64,000 bases of DNA from Breoghania sp037026715 (lineage in GTDB: Bacteria > Pseudomonadota > Alphaproteobacteria > Rhizobiales > Stappiaceae). The stretch covers positions 1 to 64,000 of the forward strand of contig NZ_JBANCG010000012.1 of the NCBI RefSeq assembly GCF_037026715.1. Reading direction: 5' to 3'. Positions 63,567-64,000 of this stretch are shown piece after piece. Each line of letters opens with the position of its first letter. Within the stretch, counting starts at the first letter, position 1. The position numbers and the translations under genes are program-made. The notes under the pieces were generated by a model, which saw only the letters and a program-made list of their open reading frames with translations, was not told the DNA's origin and did not search any database.

Positions 63567-64000
63567 GCACGCATGGAAGCCGACCGGCCGACGCCCCGGC
63601 CCCTACCCCGCCCCCGGCCCAGACCCCGGCCCGCTCCCTTCAGGAGCAGGTCCGCCAGCACCTGACGCGCTTTACCGATGCGGAACGCCGCGTCGCCCAG
63701 GCGCTTCTGGCGGATTATCCCGTCGCCGGGCTTGAGACCGTCGCCCGTTTCGCCAAGCGGGCGGGCACGAGCAGTCCCACCATCCTGCGCTTCGTCTCCC
63801 GTCTCGGCTTCCACACCTATGCCGATTTCCAGAACGCCCTGCACGAGGAAATCCACGTCCGCCTGCAGGGTCCGCTCACCCGCTACCCCGCCCGCAGCCA
63901 GCCGGCGGAGCGCGATCTGGCGGAAAATATCTCCCGGGCGTTCAGCGACAACATCGCCCGCGTCGGCAAGAGCCTGCAGCCCGACGACCTGCGCGAAATC
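63563..64000 (+). CDS. RpiR-family transcriptional regulator (partial, runs off the window)
   Basis: The frame opens at TTG 63563, overlapping the previous stop, and is still open at the window end. After a Pro/Ala-rich lead, an RpiR helix-turn-helix is clear: FTDAERRVAQALLADYPVAG, ARFAKRAGTSSPTILRFVSR and LGFHTYADFQNALHEE. The sugar-isomerase effector domain starts near the edge. It probably controls the liv / amidohydrolase cluster. A downstream ATG at 63573 is out of frame. Confidence 0.8.
   Translation, partial: MSTHGSRPADAPAPTPPPAQTPARSLQEQVRQHLTRFTDAERRVAQALLADYPVAGLETVARFAKRAGTSSPTILRFVSRLGFHTYADFQNALHEEIHVRLQGPLTRYPARSQPAERDLAENISRAFSDNIARVGKSLQPDDLREI

Overview
The window reads as chromosomal DNA of a high-GC alphaproteobacterium, most likely a Hyphomicrobiales (rhizobial-order) species. 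Support comes from the plsX-fabH-ihfA-merR block, the ribD-ribE-ribH-nusB-thiL block beside nrdR and glyA, a BamE gene divergent from a Cbp3-type chaperone gene, and an L,D-transpeptidase gene next to an LdtR-like MarR regulator. The genus cannot be fixed from sequence alone.

Layout. 1-9019 is accessory DNA. It holds broken toxin-antitoxin genes, a di-heme peroxidase with an FG-GAP/UnbV partner, and a decayed prophage early region (NusG-like, DUF1376, truncated DnaB). A truncated tyrosine integrase follows and the region ends at a tRNA 3' end. 9161-12755 is a LysR / 2-oxoglutarate dioxygenase / MFS unit. 13204-22391 carries a TenA-like protein, riboswitch-controlled bluB, a metallo-beta-lactamase-fold hydrolase, and the lipid and envelope housekeeping block.

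22668-38492 is the most striking region: hypA, a tungstate ABC transporter (tupBCA), and then a long co-directional operon. That operon encodes a four-cluster ferredoxin, a tungsten aldehyde:ferredoxin oxidoreductase and a MoaD-like protein. It continues with seven complex-I-like subunits forming a group 4 membrane-bound [NiFe]-hydrogenase, a MoeB-like E1 enzyme, a cysteine-desulfurase-like enzyme and a DUF2478-like protein. The large subunit keeps all four nickel-binding cysteines and ends exactly at the usual processing site. The simplest reading is an aldehyde-oxidising, H2-evolving (or H2-consuming, acid-reducing), ion-translocating complex, encoded with its own tungsten uptake, sulfur-transfer and nickel-insertion genes.

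38860-53632 is mostly core: H+-pyrophosphatase, MFS, thiamine and riboflavin synthesis, nusB, nrdR, glyA, a GFA-fold protein, and the L,D-transpeptidase / LdtR pair. 53735-56349 is a probable valine-degradation pair. 56455-58040 is an AT-rich foreign-looking insert with an unknown membrane protein and a (CGCA)17 microsatellite. 58048-64000 is a complete branched-chain-type amino acid ABC operon, an N-formylglutamate amidohydrolase-like gene and the start of an RpiR regulator. Several dispersed palindromic repeats lie in gaps between 42.8 and 55.2 kb.
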